Below the pieces are notes generated by a model, which worked only from the letters and a program-made list of their open reading frames with translations, did not search any database and was not told the origin of the DNA. A stretch of DNA of 64,000 nucleotides from contig NZ_JNWV01000001.1 in NCBI RefSeq assembly GCF_000716535.1, positions 186,001 through 250,000 of the forward strand, written 5' to 3'. The position numbers and the translations under genes were made by a program. This document shows, piece by piece, positions 1 to 7,786 of the stretch (positions are counted from its first letter, which is position 1; each line of letters starts with the position of its first letter). The stretch is from Streptomyces flaveolus (lineage in GTDB: Bacteria; Actinomycetota; Actinomycetes; Streptomycetales; Streptomycetaceae).

Positions 1-60
1 TGCGGAGAGGCCAAGAACCGCATTTCCGGGTTCCCGAGCCCCTGGCAGCGCCGGGGATGA
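1..60 (+). CDS. possible 3' end of a gene cut by the window edge
   Basis: Frame 1 is open from the window edge to a TGA at 58-60, giving 19 residues that end in PWQRRG. Nearly all third positions are G or C, as expected of a real Streptomyces gene, but the piece is too short to identify. It may equally be non-coding leader of the next gene. Confidence 0.25.
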   Translation, partial: CGEAKNRISGFPSPWQRRG

Positions 61-168
61 GAAGGTGCGGACGAAGCGCCATGGCTGGACGCCGCCGGGG
101 GAAAGCATGCGCCTTCCGGAGGGAGGGTGCGCAGACCGACCGCAAGACGTTCGATGCGAGGGCACACC

Positions 169-1440
169 ATGGACGCTCCGACCGCCGCACCGGGGGAGAA
201 CGCCACGCCGGGTGAGGGCGGCTGGTTCATGCCGAGCCAGGGGGCATCGGCTCGGCCACCGATCGGCGATCAGGACACGTCCGAGGCGTCGCTACGCGTG
301 CCCGCGCAGCGGTCGGCCCCGGCTGCCGAGGAGGGCTCACCGGATGCCCTTCTCATCCGCCGCACGATGACCGAGATCGGCCCCGACGCCGACAAGGTCA
401 CCTCCTACTTCTACGCTCTCCTCTTCGTCCGCCATCCCGAACTGCGGTCCCTGTTCCCGGCCGCGATGGACACCCAGCGGGACCGCCTGCTGAAGGCACT
501 GCTCACGGCGGCCGAGTACCTGGACAACACCCCGGTCCTCGTGGACTACCTGAAGAGCCTGGGCCGGGGACACCGCAAGTACGGGACGCGTGCCGAGCAC
601 TACCCGGCCGTGGGTGAATGCCTCATCGGCGCGTTGAGCAGGTACGCCACCGTCTGGAACCGGGAGACGGAGGCCGCCTGGGTGCGGGCCTACACGACGA
701 TGTCCCAGGTCATGATCGATGCGGCGGCTGCCGACGAGCTGCGTGCCCCGGCCTGGTGGCAGGCGGAGATCGTCACGCACGATCTGCGGACCCGGGACGT
801 CGCGATCCTCACCGTCCGCCCCGACCAGCCCTATCCCTTCCTCGCCGGCCAGTACACGAGCGTGGAGACACCCTGGTGGCCCCGGGTGTGGCGGCACTAC
901 TCCTTCGCGTCCGCGCCCCGCTCGGACGGACTGCTGACGTTCCACGTGAAAGCCGTCCCGGCCGGCTGGGTCTCGAACGCGCTGGTCCACCGTGCCCGGC
1001 CCGGGGACGTCATACGCCTCGGCCCGCCGGCCGGCTCGATGACCGTCGACCACACCACCGACAGCGGGCTGCTCTGCCTGGGCGGCGGCACCGGCATAGC
1101 GCCCATCAAGGCCCTGGTGGAGGACGTCGCAGTACGCGGAGAGCGTCGCCCGGTGGAGGTGTTCTACGGGGCGCGCACCGATCACGACCTGTACGACATC
1201 GGCACGATGCTCAGGCTCCAGCAGAGCCACCCGTGGCTGTCGGTCCGGCCTGTCACGGACCAGCAGGCGCACCCTCGGTTGCCCGACGCCATACGCGCCT
1301 ACGGCCCGTGGGCCGGGTACGACGCCTATCTCTCGGGCCCGCCCGGAATGATCCGCAGCGGCATCGACACCCTCCGGGACATCGGCATCCCGTCGCACCG
1401 CATACGGCATGACGCGGTGGAAGGACTGCTCGTCGGCTGA
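169..1440 (+). CDS. flavohemoprotein-like globin/FAD-NAD reductase
   Basis: A 423-residue fusion of a bacterial-type globin (about residues 65-195, proximal His in the GRGHRKYG stretch before EHYP) to a ferredoxin-reductase module (about 205-423). The FAD site shows RHYSFASAP and the NAD site shows GGGTGIAP and YLSGPPGM. Such proteins turn over NO or O2 using NAD(P)H in the cytoplasm. I chose the ATG at 169 because GAGGG lies 6 nt upstream; an in-frame GTG at 127 is the alternative. About 60 low-complexity residues precede the globin, which classical Hmp proteins lack. The gene is convergent with the NUDIX gene, with a 6 bp gap. Family assignment is firm; NO dioxygenase activity is inferred. 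Confidence 0.85.
   Translation: MDAPTAAPGENATPGEGGWFMPSQGASARPPIGDQDTSEASLRVPAQRSAPAAEEGSPDALLIRRTMTEIGPDADKVTSYFYALLFVRHPELRSLFPAAMDTQRDRLLKALLTAAEYLDNTPVLVDYLKSLGRGHRKYGTRAEHYPAVGECLIGALSRYATVWNRETEAAWVRAYTTMSQVMIDAAAADELRAPAWWQAEIVTHDLRTRDVAILTVRPDQPYPFLAGQYTSVETPWWPRVWRHYSFASAPRSDGLLTFHVKAVPAGWVSNALVHRARPGDVIRLGPPAGSMTVDHTTDSGLLCLGGGTGIAPIKALVEDVAVRGERRPVEVFYGARTDHDLYDIGTMLRLQQSHPWLSVRPVTDQQAHPRLPDAIRAYGPWAGYDAYLSGPPGMIRSGIDTLRDIGIPSHRIRHDAVEGLLVG
939..952. other. weak parS-like sequence inside the globin reductase gene
   Basis: GTTCCACGTGAAAG matches the parS core GTTTCACGTGAAAC at 12 of 14 positions. It encodes part of a conserved FHVKAV stretch, so the match may be chance. Confidence 0.2.
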
Positions 1441-1446
1441 CCGCGC

Positions 1447-1929
1447 CTAGCCGAGGTCGGGGGCGTGCATGGCCCGTACCCCCTCGATGTTCCCGTCCAG
1501 GTAGTGGCGCAGTGACAGCGGGACGAGATGGACGGAAGCGATGCCGACGCGGGTGAACGGGACGCGGACGATCTCGTACTCACCGGCCGGCTCGTCCACT
1601 TCGGGGCCGTGACGCAGGGCCGGGTCCATGGACTCCAGCCGACAGACGAAGAAGTGCTGCACCTTCACCCCGGTCGCGCCGCCGTCTTCACCGATGTGCT
1701 CCACCGTGTCCACGAAACACGGCACCACGTCGGTGATCTTGGCGCCGAGTTCCTCGTACACCTCCCGGTGCAGGGCGTCCACGACGGTCGAGTCCCCGGG
1801 TTCGACTCCGCCACCGGGGGTGACCCAGTAGGGATCGACACCAGGCTTGGTGCGCTTGATCAGGATCAGGTCGTCACCGTCCAGAAGAACGGCACGGGCG
1901 GTGCGCTTGACCACGGGTCGGACGGTCAT
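1447..1929 (-). CDS. NUDIX hydrolase
   Basis: A 160-residue single-domain NUDIX protein, hydrolysing a nucleoside diphosphate linked to another moiety; the substrate cannot be read from sequence. The Nudix box runs from about residue 40 to 62 and ends in REVYEELG, holding the metal-binding glutamates. The ATG at 1929 starts the family-typical sequence; no good ribosome binding site precedes it, so a leaderless or more upstream start is possible. A one-mismatch parS lies 22-35 bp upstream. It is convergent with the globin reductase, and the neighbouring LysR gene lies upstream on the same strand. Confidence 0.85.
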   Translation of the reverse strand: MTVRPVVKRTARAVLLDGDDLILIKRTKPGVDPYWVTPGGGVEPGDSTVVDALHREVYEELGAKITDVVPCFVDTVEHIGEDGGATGVKVQHFFVCRLESMDPALRHGPEVDEPAGEYEIVRVPFTRVGIASVHLVPLSLRHYLDGNIEGVRAMHAPDLG

Positions 1930-1950
1930 GGGAGAAATGTGGCCCGGCTG

Positions 1951-1964
1951 GTTCCACGTGAAAC
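1951..1964. other. parS-like ParB binding site (13/14)
   Basis: GTTCCACGTGAAAC differs from the Streptomyces parS core GTTTCACGTGAAAC at one base. It lies between the NUDIX gene and the LysR gene and, on the minus strand, is the same variant as the site at 9346-9359. Confidence 0.7.
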
Positions 1965-2016
1965 ATCGCAAAGTGCCACGACATGACCGCAGCGCGTGCA
2001 CCCCCGACGGACGGCG

Positions 2017-2922
2017 TCAGCCCCAGGCCGTGGCGGCGCGCTGGAGCCACTCATGGGCCCGGGCGATATGGGCAAGGGCGAGCGTGCCGGTCCGCACCAC
2101 CAGGAAGTACGTGCGCAGTGGCGGGACCACCGGATCGTGCAGGGTGACGATCGTGCCGTTCTCCAGTGCCGGGGCACACAGGTAGCGGGGCAGCACCGCC
2201 AGTCCGGCCCCGGCGATGACGCACGAGAGCACGGCCCGCAGATCCGGGACGATGACCGTGCCCGTGGCGGCCGGGCGGGAGTCGAAGACGGAGGCCCAGT
2301 AGCGCGAGACGAACGGCAGCGACTCGTGGACCTCGACGAGCGGCAGGCGCTCCAGGGCCGTGGCGCCCTTCAGCCGCAGCGCGTCCGAGCCGATCCGCGC
2401 CGCCCAGCGTGGGGCGGCGACCAGCACATGCTCCTCGTCGCAGAGCGGGGTGGCGGTGAGCAGCGCACCGCGCGGCCATGCCGTGCTGATGGCCAGATCA
2501 TGAAGGCCGCTGGCCAGCCCCTCCAGCACCTCCTCGGTCGTCCCGAAGGAGGCCCGTAGCGTGAAGCTCCGGCTGTCGTCGTCGGTCGGCTCGCTGAGCG
2601 CCGGCAGAGCACGTTCGGCGGTGAACTCCGGAGGCCCGGCCAGGTGCAGCGTCCGTGCCGAGGACTCGTCGTCCAGGCCGCTCTCCGCTATCTCCACCAA
2701 GGCGTCGAGATGCGGTGCGGCCCTGTGCGCGAGTTCGTCGCCGACGCTCGTCGGGGTCACTCCGCGAGCCTGGCGGAGGAACAGCGGTCTGCCGAGCTGA
2801 CGCTCCAGCGTGCGGATCTGCGAGGTGACGGCAGGCTGGGAGAGGCCGAGCAGAGCGGCGGCGCGGGTGAAGGAGCCGGCTCTGTGCACGGTGACGAAGG
2901 TCCGCAGCAAGGCCAGATCCAT
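2017..2922 (-). CDS. LysR-family transcriptional regulator
   Basis: A 301-residue protein of normal LysR length. The N-terminal winged helix-turn-helix (residues 1-60) has the classic pattern LLRTFVTVHRAGSFTRAAA followed by LSQPAVTSQIRTLE. The rest is the periplasmic-binding-protein-like effector domain, here with an unknown ligand. The start ATG directly begins the HTH, as is usual in the family. No divergent partner gene is present, so the usual inference that it controls a divergent neighbour does not apply; the upstream AT-rich site at 2973-2990 may be its own operator. Confidence 0.9.
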   Translation of the reverse strand: MDLALLRTFVTVHRAGSFTRAAALLGLSQPAVTSQIRTLERQLGRPLFLRQARGVTPTSVGDELAHRAAPHLDALVEIAESGLDDESSARTLHLAGPPEFTAERALPALSEPTDDDSRSFTLRASFGTTEEVLEGLASGLHDLAISTAWPRGALLTATPLCDEEHVLVAAPRWAARIGSDALRLKGATALERLPLVEVHESLPFVSRYWASVFDSRPAATGTVIVPDLRAVLSCVIAGAGLAVLPRYLCAPALENGTIVTLHDPVVPPLRTYFLVVRTGTLALAHIARAHEWLQRAATAWG

Positions 2923-2972
2923 GGCACGCCCTCCCCTGTCGCTGCCTCCTCCGGCCCCCAGGCAGGCACCAA

Positions 2973-2990
2973 CTATAAATAAGTCGATAG
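2973..2990. promoter_or_regulatory. candidate LysR-type autoregulatory site
   Basis: CTAT-N10-ATAG, an interrupted palindrome with the T-N11-A spacing typical of LysR sites, sits 50 bp upstream of the LysR start in an AT-rich stretch unusual for this region. Confidence 0.4.
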
Positions 2991-3071
2991 GTCTCTGTCG
3001 TTAGCGTGATTGGACACTGACGCAGAGTCAACTAGCCTGGTTCGCACGGTCTTTCCCAGGAAAGCCGCAGG

Positions 3072-3104
3072 CGGTCCGAGCCACGAGGGGGGAGGCTCGG
3101 ACCG
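3072..3104 (-). terminator. terminator of the ptpA operon
   Basis: CGGTCCGAGCC and GGCTCGGACCG form a perfect 11 bp stem with an 11 nt loop, 30 bp past the stop of the cystathionine-lyase family gene. There is no U tract, as is common in Streptomyces. Confidence 0.75.
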
Positions 3105-3134
3105 TCCTGGTGACAGTGGCGGGAGACGCGGACG

Positions 3135-4280
3135 CTACTCGGCGGACTCGTCCAGGGCGCGCAGCACGTCGGCCACCAGGTCCTCGGGGTCCTCCGCGCC
3201 GACGGACATACGGATGAAGCCCTCCGGGACGGCGTCCCCGCCCCAGCGGCGGCGGCGTTCGGCCGTGGACCGCACCCCGCCGAAGCTCGTCGCGTCCTCC
3301 ACCAGCCGCAGGGCAGCCAGAAAACGCTCGGCACGCGTGCGCGTGGGCAGGGTGAAGGAGACGACGGAGCCATAGCGGCGCATCTGCTGCGCGGCGATCT
3401 TGTGCGAGGGGTCGTCGGGCAGGCCCGGGTAGCGCAGGCCGGAGATCTCGGGCCGCTGCCGGAGCGCTTCCGCGACGGCGAGGGCGGTGGCGTTCTGCCG
3501 GTCGACGCGCAACTGGAGCGTGGCGATGGACCGGTGTGCCAGCCAGGCCTCCATGGGACCGGAGATCGCGCCGACGATCTTCCGCCAGCGGCGCACGGCG
3601 GCCATCGCCTCGGCGTCGCGACCGGTGACGTAACCCAACAGGACATCGCCATGGCCGGTGAGCTGCTTGGTACCGCTGGCCACGGAGAAGTCGGCGCCCA
3701 GCTCCAGCGGACGCTGGCCGAGCGGGGTGGCGAGGGTGTTGTCGACGGCCACCAGGGCGCCACGCGCATGGGCCGCCTCGGCCAGGCGCCGGATGTCGCA
3801 GACATCGAGTCCAGGGTTGGACGGCGACTCGATCCACAGCAGCCGCGCTCCGTCGAGCACCTCCAGCTGGGCGTCCCCGCCGGTCGGCGCGGTCCGCACC
3901 TCGACGCCGTACGCCTCGAGCTGGGCACCGACCAGCGGCAGCACCTGGTAGCCGTCGGACGGCAGCACGACCGCGTCCCCGGCGCGCAGCTGCGAGAACA
4001 GCACGGCGGAGATCGCCGCCATGCCGGAGGCGAAGACCAGCGTCTCGGTGTCCTCCCGCCCGGGTGCCTCCAGCTCGCTGACGGCCCGCTCCAGCAGCGT
4101 CCAGGTCGGGTTGTCGTCCCGGCCGTACGCGTACGGTCCCGAGACCTCGCCGGGCAGGTGGAAGTGGGCCGCGAACACCGGTCCGGGCAGGGTCGGCTCG
4201 TTCTTGGCCGGCTCGGGCAGTCCCGCCCGTACCGCGCGCGTGCCGTCGCCAGGGCCCTCGTTCTTCGTGGCGTCGCTCAT
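3135..4280 (-). CDS. cystathionine gamma-lyase/synthase family PLP enzyme
   Basis: A 381-residue Cys/Met-metabolism PLP enzyme, which cleaves or forms thioether bonds of cystathionine or homocysteine derivatives. Visible signatures are YAYGRDDNPT (residues 50-59), VDNTLATP around Asp180, which contacts the PLP ring, and SGTKQLTGH with the Schiff-base Lys205. The start ATG overlaps the stop of ptpA by 4 bp (ATGA), so translation is coupled. The family covers lyases and synthases that sequence alone does not separate; annotated actinobacterial relatives are mostly called cystathionine gamma-lyase. The link to a tyrosine phosphatase operon is unexplained. Confidence 0.88.
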   Translation of the reverse strand: MSDATKNEGPGDGTRAVRAGLPEPAKNEPTLPGPVFAAHFHLPGEVSGPYAYGRDDNPTWTLLERAVSELEAPGREDTETLVFASGMAAISAVLFSQLRAGDAVVLPSDGYQVLPLVGAQLEAYGVEVRTAPTGGDAQLEVLDGARLLWIESPSNPGLDVCDIRRLAEAAHARGALVAVDNTLATPLGQRPLELGADFSVASGTKQLTGHGDVLLGYVTGRDAEAMAAVRRWRKIVGAISGPMEAWLAHRSIATLQLRVDRQNATALAVAEALRQRPEISGLRYPGLPDDPSHKIAAQQMRRYGSVVSFTLPTRTRAERFLAALRLVEDATSFGGVRSTAERRRRWGGDAVPEGFIRMSVGAEDPEDLVADVLRALDESAE

Positions 4281-4768
4281 GCCGCCCGTCCTTCCAGTTC
4301 GTGCCGTACGGCGGCGAGCAGACCGGTGCTCGCCGCCTCCACCATCTCAAGGCACTCCTCGAAGCCGTCGCGGCCCCCGTAGTACGGGTCCGGCACGTCG
4401 AGGTCGTCACCGGCGGCGGGGTCGTAGGAGCGCAGCAGGCGTATCTTGCGCGCGTCCTCCTGGGTGGGCGCGAGGCGGCGCAGGGCCTTGAGATGGCCGG
4501 TGTCGAGGGCTATCACCAGGTCGAGGCGGGCGAACCACGACGGCGGGAACTGTCGGGCGACGTGCTCGCTGTCGTAGCCGTGCTCCTCCAGGACCGAGAC
4601 GGTACGCGGGTCGGCGGGCTCGCCCTCGTGCCAGCCGCCGGTGCCGGCGCTGTCGACCGCCACCAGGTCCTCCAGCCCGGCCTCCGCCACACGCGCGCGG
4701 AAGACGGACTCGGCCATAGGGGAGCGGCAGATGTTGCCGGTGCACACGAAACAGACGCGGTAGGTCAT
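4277..4768 (-). CDS. ptpA: low-molecular-weight protein tyrosine phosphatase PtpA
   Basis: A 163-residue cytoplasmic phosphatase, close to the family length. The P-loop C(X)5R is Cys9 to Arg15 (CTGNICRS) and the general acid is Asp127 in the DPYYGG loop. It removes phosphate from tyrosine residues by a phosphocysteine intermediate. In S. coelicolor the PtpA protein of this type affects secondary metabolism when overexpressed; that is family knowledge, not seen here. It is the first gene of a two-gene operon with the PLP enzyme (4 bp overlap) and follows a membrane protein gene 4 bp upstream, so the unit may have three genes. Confidence 0.93.
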   Translation of the reverse strand: MTYRVCFVCTGNICRSPMAESVFRARVAEAGLEDLVAVDSAGTGGWHEGEPADPRTVSVLEEHGYDSEHVARQFPPSWFARLDLVIALDTGHLKALRRLAPTQEDARKIRLLRSYDPAAGDDLDVPDPYYGGRDGFEECLEMVEAASTGLLAAVRHELEGRAA

Positions 4769-4772
4769 GCGC

Positions 4773-5150
4773 TCAGTCCTCGTCGGGCAGGACGACGTGC
4801 AGCGCCCAGGAGACGACGGAAACGATCAGACCGCCGACGACGGCCGTCCAGAAGCCCTCCACATGGAAACTCAGGTCGAGCTTGCCGCACACCCAGGAGG
4901 TCAGCAGCAGCATCAGCGCGTTCACGACCAGGGTGATCAGGCCCAGGGTCAGGATGAACAGCGGGAAGGTGAGCACCTTCACGATCGGCTTGACCAACCA
5001 GTTCACCAGGCCGAAGATCAACGCGACGACGATCAGCGTGCCGGCCTTCTTGGCGGTGTTGTCACCCGTCAGGGTGATCTTGTCGAGCAGCCACACCGCA
5101 ACCGCCAGGGCGCCCGCGTTGGCGATCGTCTTGACTACGAAATTCTTCAT
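4773..5150 (-). CDS. small four-helix membrane protein (phage holin family 4 type)
   Basis: A 125-residue membrane protein with four hydrophobic segments (about residues 8-25, 35-55, 60-85 and 95-118). The KKAGTLIVVALIFGLVN and TFPLFILTLGL stretches are typical of the family named after a phage holin (PF04020), widespread in bacterial chromosomes with unknown function. The name does not mean phage origin here. It ends 4 bp before ptpA and is probably co-transcribed with it. Confidence 0.8.
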   Translation of the reverse strand: MKNFVVKTIANAGALAVAVWLLDKITLTGDNTAKKAGTLIVVALIFGLVNWLVKPIVKVLTFPLFILTLGLITLVVNALMLLLTSWVCGKLDLSFHVEGFWTAVVGGLIVSVVSWALHVVLPDED

Positions 5151-5254
5151 GTGTCTGATCGTGGCAGACCGGGCGGACCCTGGCCGGACGGATGGCGAGC
5201 GGTGCGACGGCGGGCAGCGGAACAGTGAGCAGTAAGGCGAGGGCGGCAGCGGCT

Positions 5255-5572
5255 ATGAAGGCATTCCGGCTGGACGATCTGGAGGCGGAACGCGCCGCCA
5301 ACGAGGGCGCCTACCTGCAGTTCCTGCGCGAGCGGAACATGTCGGTCGGCCTGTACGCCCTCAACGCGGGCGAGCACGACCCGCAGAAGCCGCACGGCCA
5401 GGACGAGGTGTACTTCGTGGTCAGCGGCCGGGCGTCGATCACCGTCGGTCTGGAGACGACCCAGGTGGCGCGGGGCAGCGTCGTGTACGTGCCCGCCGGG
5501 GTCGCCCACAAGTTCCACCACATCAGCGAGGACCTCAGGGTGCTCGTCGTGTTCTCTCCACCCGAGGCCTGA
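5255..5572 (+). CDS. single-domain cupin protein
   Basis: A 105-residue cupin fold protein. The first cupin motif carries PHGQDEVYFVVSG, with metal-binding His and Glu, and the second motif carries YVPAGVAHKFHH. Such small cupins act as isomerases, dioxygenases or ligand sensors; the substrate cannot be told. I chose the ATG at 5255 because a GAGGGC stretch lies upstream and the upstream in-frame codons are low-complexity; an ATG at 5192 would add 21 residues. It is divergent from the ptpA operon, sharing a roughly 100 bp promoter region. Confidence 0.8.
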   Translation: MKAFRLDDLEAERAANEGAYLQFLRERNMSVGLYALNAGEHDPQKPHGQDEVYFVVSGRASITVGLETTQVARGSVVYVPAGVAHKFHHISEDLRVLVVFSPPEA

Positions 5573-5706
5573 CCCTGGAGCCCCGGGTTCCCTAGGGGAC
5601 GGGTCAGGGGAGGACAAGGGATGCGAGGCCCCCGTGAGGGCCCCCCGCGGCCCTAGCATCGAGTGCGGAACATCGACAACGCACGAGAACGCAAAGGACG
5701 AGGGCG

Positions 5707-5919
5707 ATGCGAGAGATCTTCGCGGGGCTGCCGTGGTGGGTGAAGTGGGTCGCGGTGCCGGTCATCGCCCTGGTCGTGTTCGGCGGCCTGATAGCGACGG
5801 TGGTCGGGTTCGTGATCGGCCTGCTGTTCAAGGCGCTGGTCTTCGTCGCCCTGGTGGGCGGGCTGATCTACATCGTCCGCAAGTTCATGGGGAACTCCTC
5901 GTCGCGCAGCGACTGGTGA
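5707..5919 (+). CDS. DUF5326 family small membrane protein
   Basis: A 70-residue protein with two hydrophobic helices (about residues 14-34 and 40-58) and a short polar tail. It matches the actinobacterial DUF5326 pattern that starts MREIFAGLPWWVKW. Function is unknown. GGACGAGGGCG precedes the ATG, and CCCTAGCAT at 5652-5660 is a reasonable -10 region. Confidence 0.75.
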   Translation: MREIFAGLPWWVKWVAVPVIALVVFGGLIATVVGFVIGLLFKALVFVALVGGLIYIVRKFMGNSSSRSDW

Positions 5920-6028
5920 GGCACCCGGGAGCCGGTCACCCGTGACGGAGGGCCGGTTCCCTCGGGGGAGGGAAGTTTCCCCGTGGAGCCGCCTCCGGGC
6001 GGTGGTGGGCGGTTAAAGTCCGGAACTC

Positions 6029-6051
6029 CCCACGGGGTCCGGCCCCGTGGG
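6029..6051. terminator. hairpin between the DUF5326 gene and ssgR
   Basis: CCCACGGGG, a 5 nt loop, and CCCCGTGGG form a perfect 9 bp stem. It may end transcription of the upstream small membrane gene or structure the ssgR leader. Confidence 0.5.
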
Positions 6052-6115
6052 CGGCGCAGACCCCCCTCCGTGCTCTTCCCCGCACGGGCTGCCCCTCGCG
6101 CTCCGGGAGTGACCC

Positions 6116-7069
6116 TTGGCCACGGTTGACACCGCACCGGCAGAACCCCACGCACCCCCCGCCCCACTGCGCTCGTGCGCGCCCTCCGTCCAGCGACCGG
6201 TGCCCCTGGCCGTCCCGGGTCAGCCACAGGCGGCGGACATCCCCGGACCCCCGCGCGCCGCGGACCGCTCCGGACCCCCGCCCTCCGCCGGCCGGCCGGG
6301 TCCACCGGCCGCCCCCACACCCACCGCCACGCTCATCGGGTCCGTCCAGCGCGCCATGCGCCTGCTGGAGACCGTGGCCGCGCACGCGTACGGCGCCCCC
6401 GCCAAACAGCTCGCCCGCGAGACCGGCCTCGCGCTGCCCACGACGTACCACCTGCTGCGCACCCTCGTCCACGAGGGCTATCTGCGCCGCGAGAAGGGAC
6501 TGTTCTTCCTCGGTGACGCGGCGGAGCGACTGGGCCGCAGTGGAGCGCGGCAGAAACGTCGCAGCACGGTGGCGGACACACTCGCGCACTGGCGCGATTC
6601 CATCGGTGTGCCGGTGTACTACGCGATGTACCGGGACGGCGAGATCGAGGTCATGTGCGTCTCCGCCTCCCGTCAGGCGCCCGCGGTGGAAGAGTGGGCG
6701 GACTTCCGCGAGACCGGCCATGCGCACGCGATCGGACAGTGCCTGCTCTCCCAGCTCGACGAGGACGCGCGACGCGACCACCTCGCCCGGTATCCCGTGC
6801 GGCCCGTCACGCCGTACACCGTGCGGGACAACGACGCGCTGCTGCGGCGGCTGGCCCGGATGCGGCGCATGGAACCGGTGGTGGAACGCCAGGAGTACGC
6901 GGTCGGCACCGTGTGCGCGGCGGTCCCGATCACGGTCGGCACCACCGCGGCCACCATGGCCATCTCCCTGCCCGTCCACCAGGCCGATCGGCTGATGCCC
7001 GCGGCACAGCGGCTGCAGGCGGAGATCGGGCGGCATCTGGGGTCGCTCACGCTCTCTATCAGTATCTGA
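6116..7069 (+). CDS. ssgR: SsgR, IclR-family activator of ssgA
   Basis: A 317-residue IclR-type regulator placed directly upstream of ssgA, the fixed arrangement of ssgR in Streptomyces. After a proline-rich head of about 70 residues comes the winged helix (SVQRAMRLLETVAAHAYGAPA to TTYHLLRTLVHEGYL), then the C-terminal effector domain. The TTG start at 6116 follows GGGAGTG; an ATG-start IclR core would begin much further in. SsgR is known to activate ssgA in S. coelicolor in a development-dependent way. Assignment rests on the family plus the ssgA neighbour. Confidence 0.88.
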   Translation: MATVDTAPAEPHAPPAPLRSCAPSVQRPVPLAVPGQPQAADIPGPPRAADRSGPPPSAGRPGPPAAPTPTATLIGSVQRAMRLLETVAAHAYGAPAKQLARETGLALPTTYHLLRTLVHEGYLRREKGLFFLGDAAERLGRSGARQKRRSTVADTLAHWRDSIGVPVYYAMYRDGEIEVMCVSASRQAPAVEEWADFRETGHAHAIGQCLLSQLDEDARRDHLARYPVRPVTPYTVRDNDALLRRLARMRRMEPVVERQEYAVGTVCAAVPITVGTTAATMAISLPVHQADRLMPAAQRLQAEIGRHLGSLTLSISI

Positions 7070-7148
7070 AAACTTACTCCTTGTGATCTCTTGTGTACTT
7101 TCAGCAAGATTTGACCACGGTCATAGGGATCAATCCCGGCCAGTCGAT

Positions 7149-7158
7149 GTCATATGAC
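7149..7158. promoter_or_regulatory. perfect 10 bp palindrome in the ssgA leader
   Basis: GTCATATGAC lies 10 bp before the ssgA ATG, overlapping the presumed ribosome binding region. The 99 bp ssgR-ssgA spacer is AT-rich for this genome and must hold the SsgR-dependent promoter; whether this palindrome is the SsgR site is unproven. Confidence 0.35.
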
Positions 7159-7168
7159 GGGATAGGCG

Positions 7169-7606
7169 ATGCGCGAGTCCGTACAGGCAGAAGTCATGAT
7201 GAGCTTTCTCGTGTCGGAGGAGCTCTCCTTCCGCATCCCGGTGGAGTTGCGCTACGAGACCTGTGATCCGTATGCCGTACGCCTCACCTTTCATCTGCCG
7301 GGCGATGCACCGGTGACCTGGGCCTTCGGGCGGGAGCTGCTGATCGACGGGGTCGGCCGTCCGTGCGGGGAGGGGGACGTGCACATCGCCCCCGTCGAGT
7401 CCGAGGTACTGGGTGAGGTGCTGATCCGGCTTCAGGTCGGTGGCGACCAGGCCCTGTTCCGCTCGTCGGCGCCACCGCTCGTGGCCTTCCTCGACCGTAC
7501 GGACAAGCTCGTGCCGCTCGGCCAGGAGGGTGCGCTCGCCGACTTCGACGCGCATCTCGACGAGGCCCTGGACCGCATCCTGGCCGAGGAACAGAGCGCC
7601 GGCTGA
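7169..7606 (+). CDS. ssgA: sporulation-specific cell division activator SsgA
   Basis: A 145-residue SsgA-like protein, the length of known SsgA. SALPs occur only in morphologically complex actinomycetes; SsgA promotes septum formation and marks sites of cell-wall remodelling during sporulation. Hallmarks visible are SFRIPVELRYE, the AVRLTFHLPGDAPVTWAFGR core (about residues 40-60), and the conserved tail QEGALADFDAHLDEALDRIL. The ATG at 7169 follows GGGATAGG. Its position right after ssgR identifies it among the SALP paralogues. Confidence 0.95.
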   Translation: MRESVQAEVMMSFLVSEELSFRIPVELRYETCDPYAVRLTFHLPGDAPVTWAFGRELLIDGVGRPCGEGDVHIAPVESEVLGEVLIRLQVGGDQALFRSSAPPLVAFLDRTDKLVPLGQEGALADFDAHLDEALDRILAEEQSAG

Positions 7607-7786
7607 AGCGTTACGGCAAGGGACGGCGGGCGATCCGCACTGCCGCGTGGACCTGTGCAGGAACGCTTCTGCGGCGGGGGCCCGTTCCGGCGGGCCCACC
7701 TCTCCGCGGTGCCCACCCCCCGGCAGGGCTGGCCGCTTCCGGCGTCAGCCCTCCGTGGTCATTTCCTCGGCGTCACCCCGTCCGGG

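Noticed and set aside
4773..5150. prophage remnant
   Set aside because: The phage holin family 4 name is historical; no phage genes surround it and the family is common in chromosomes.
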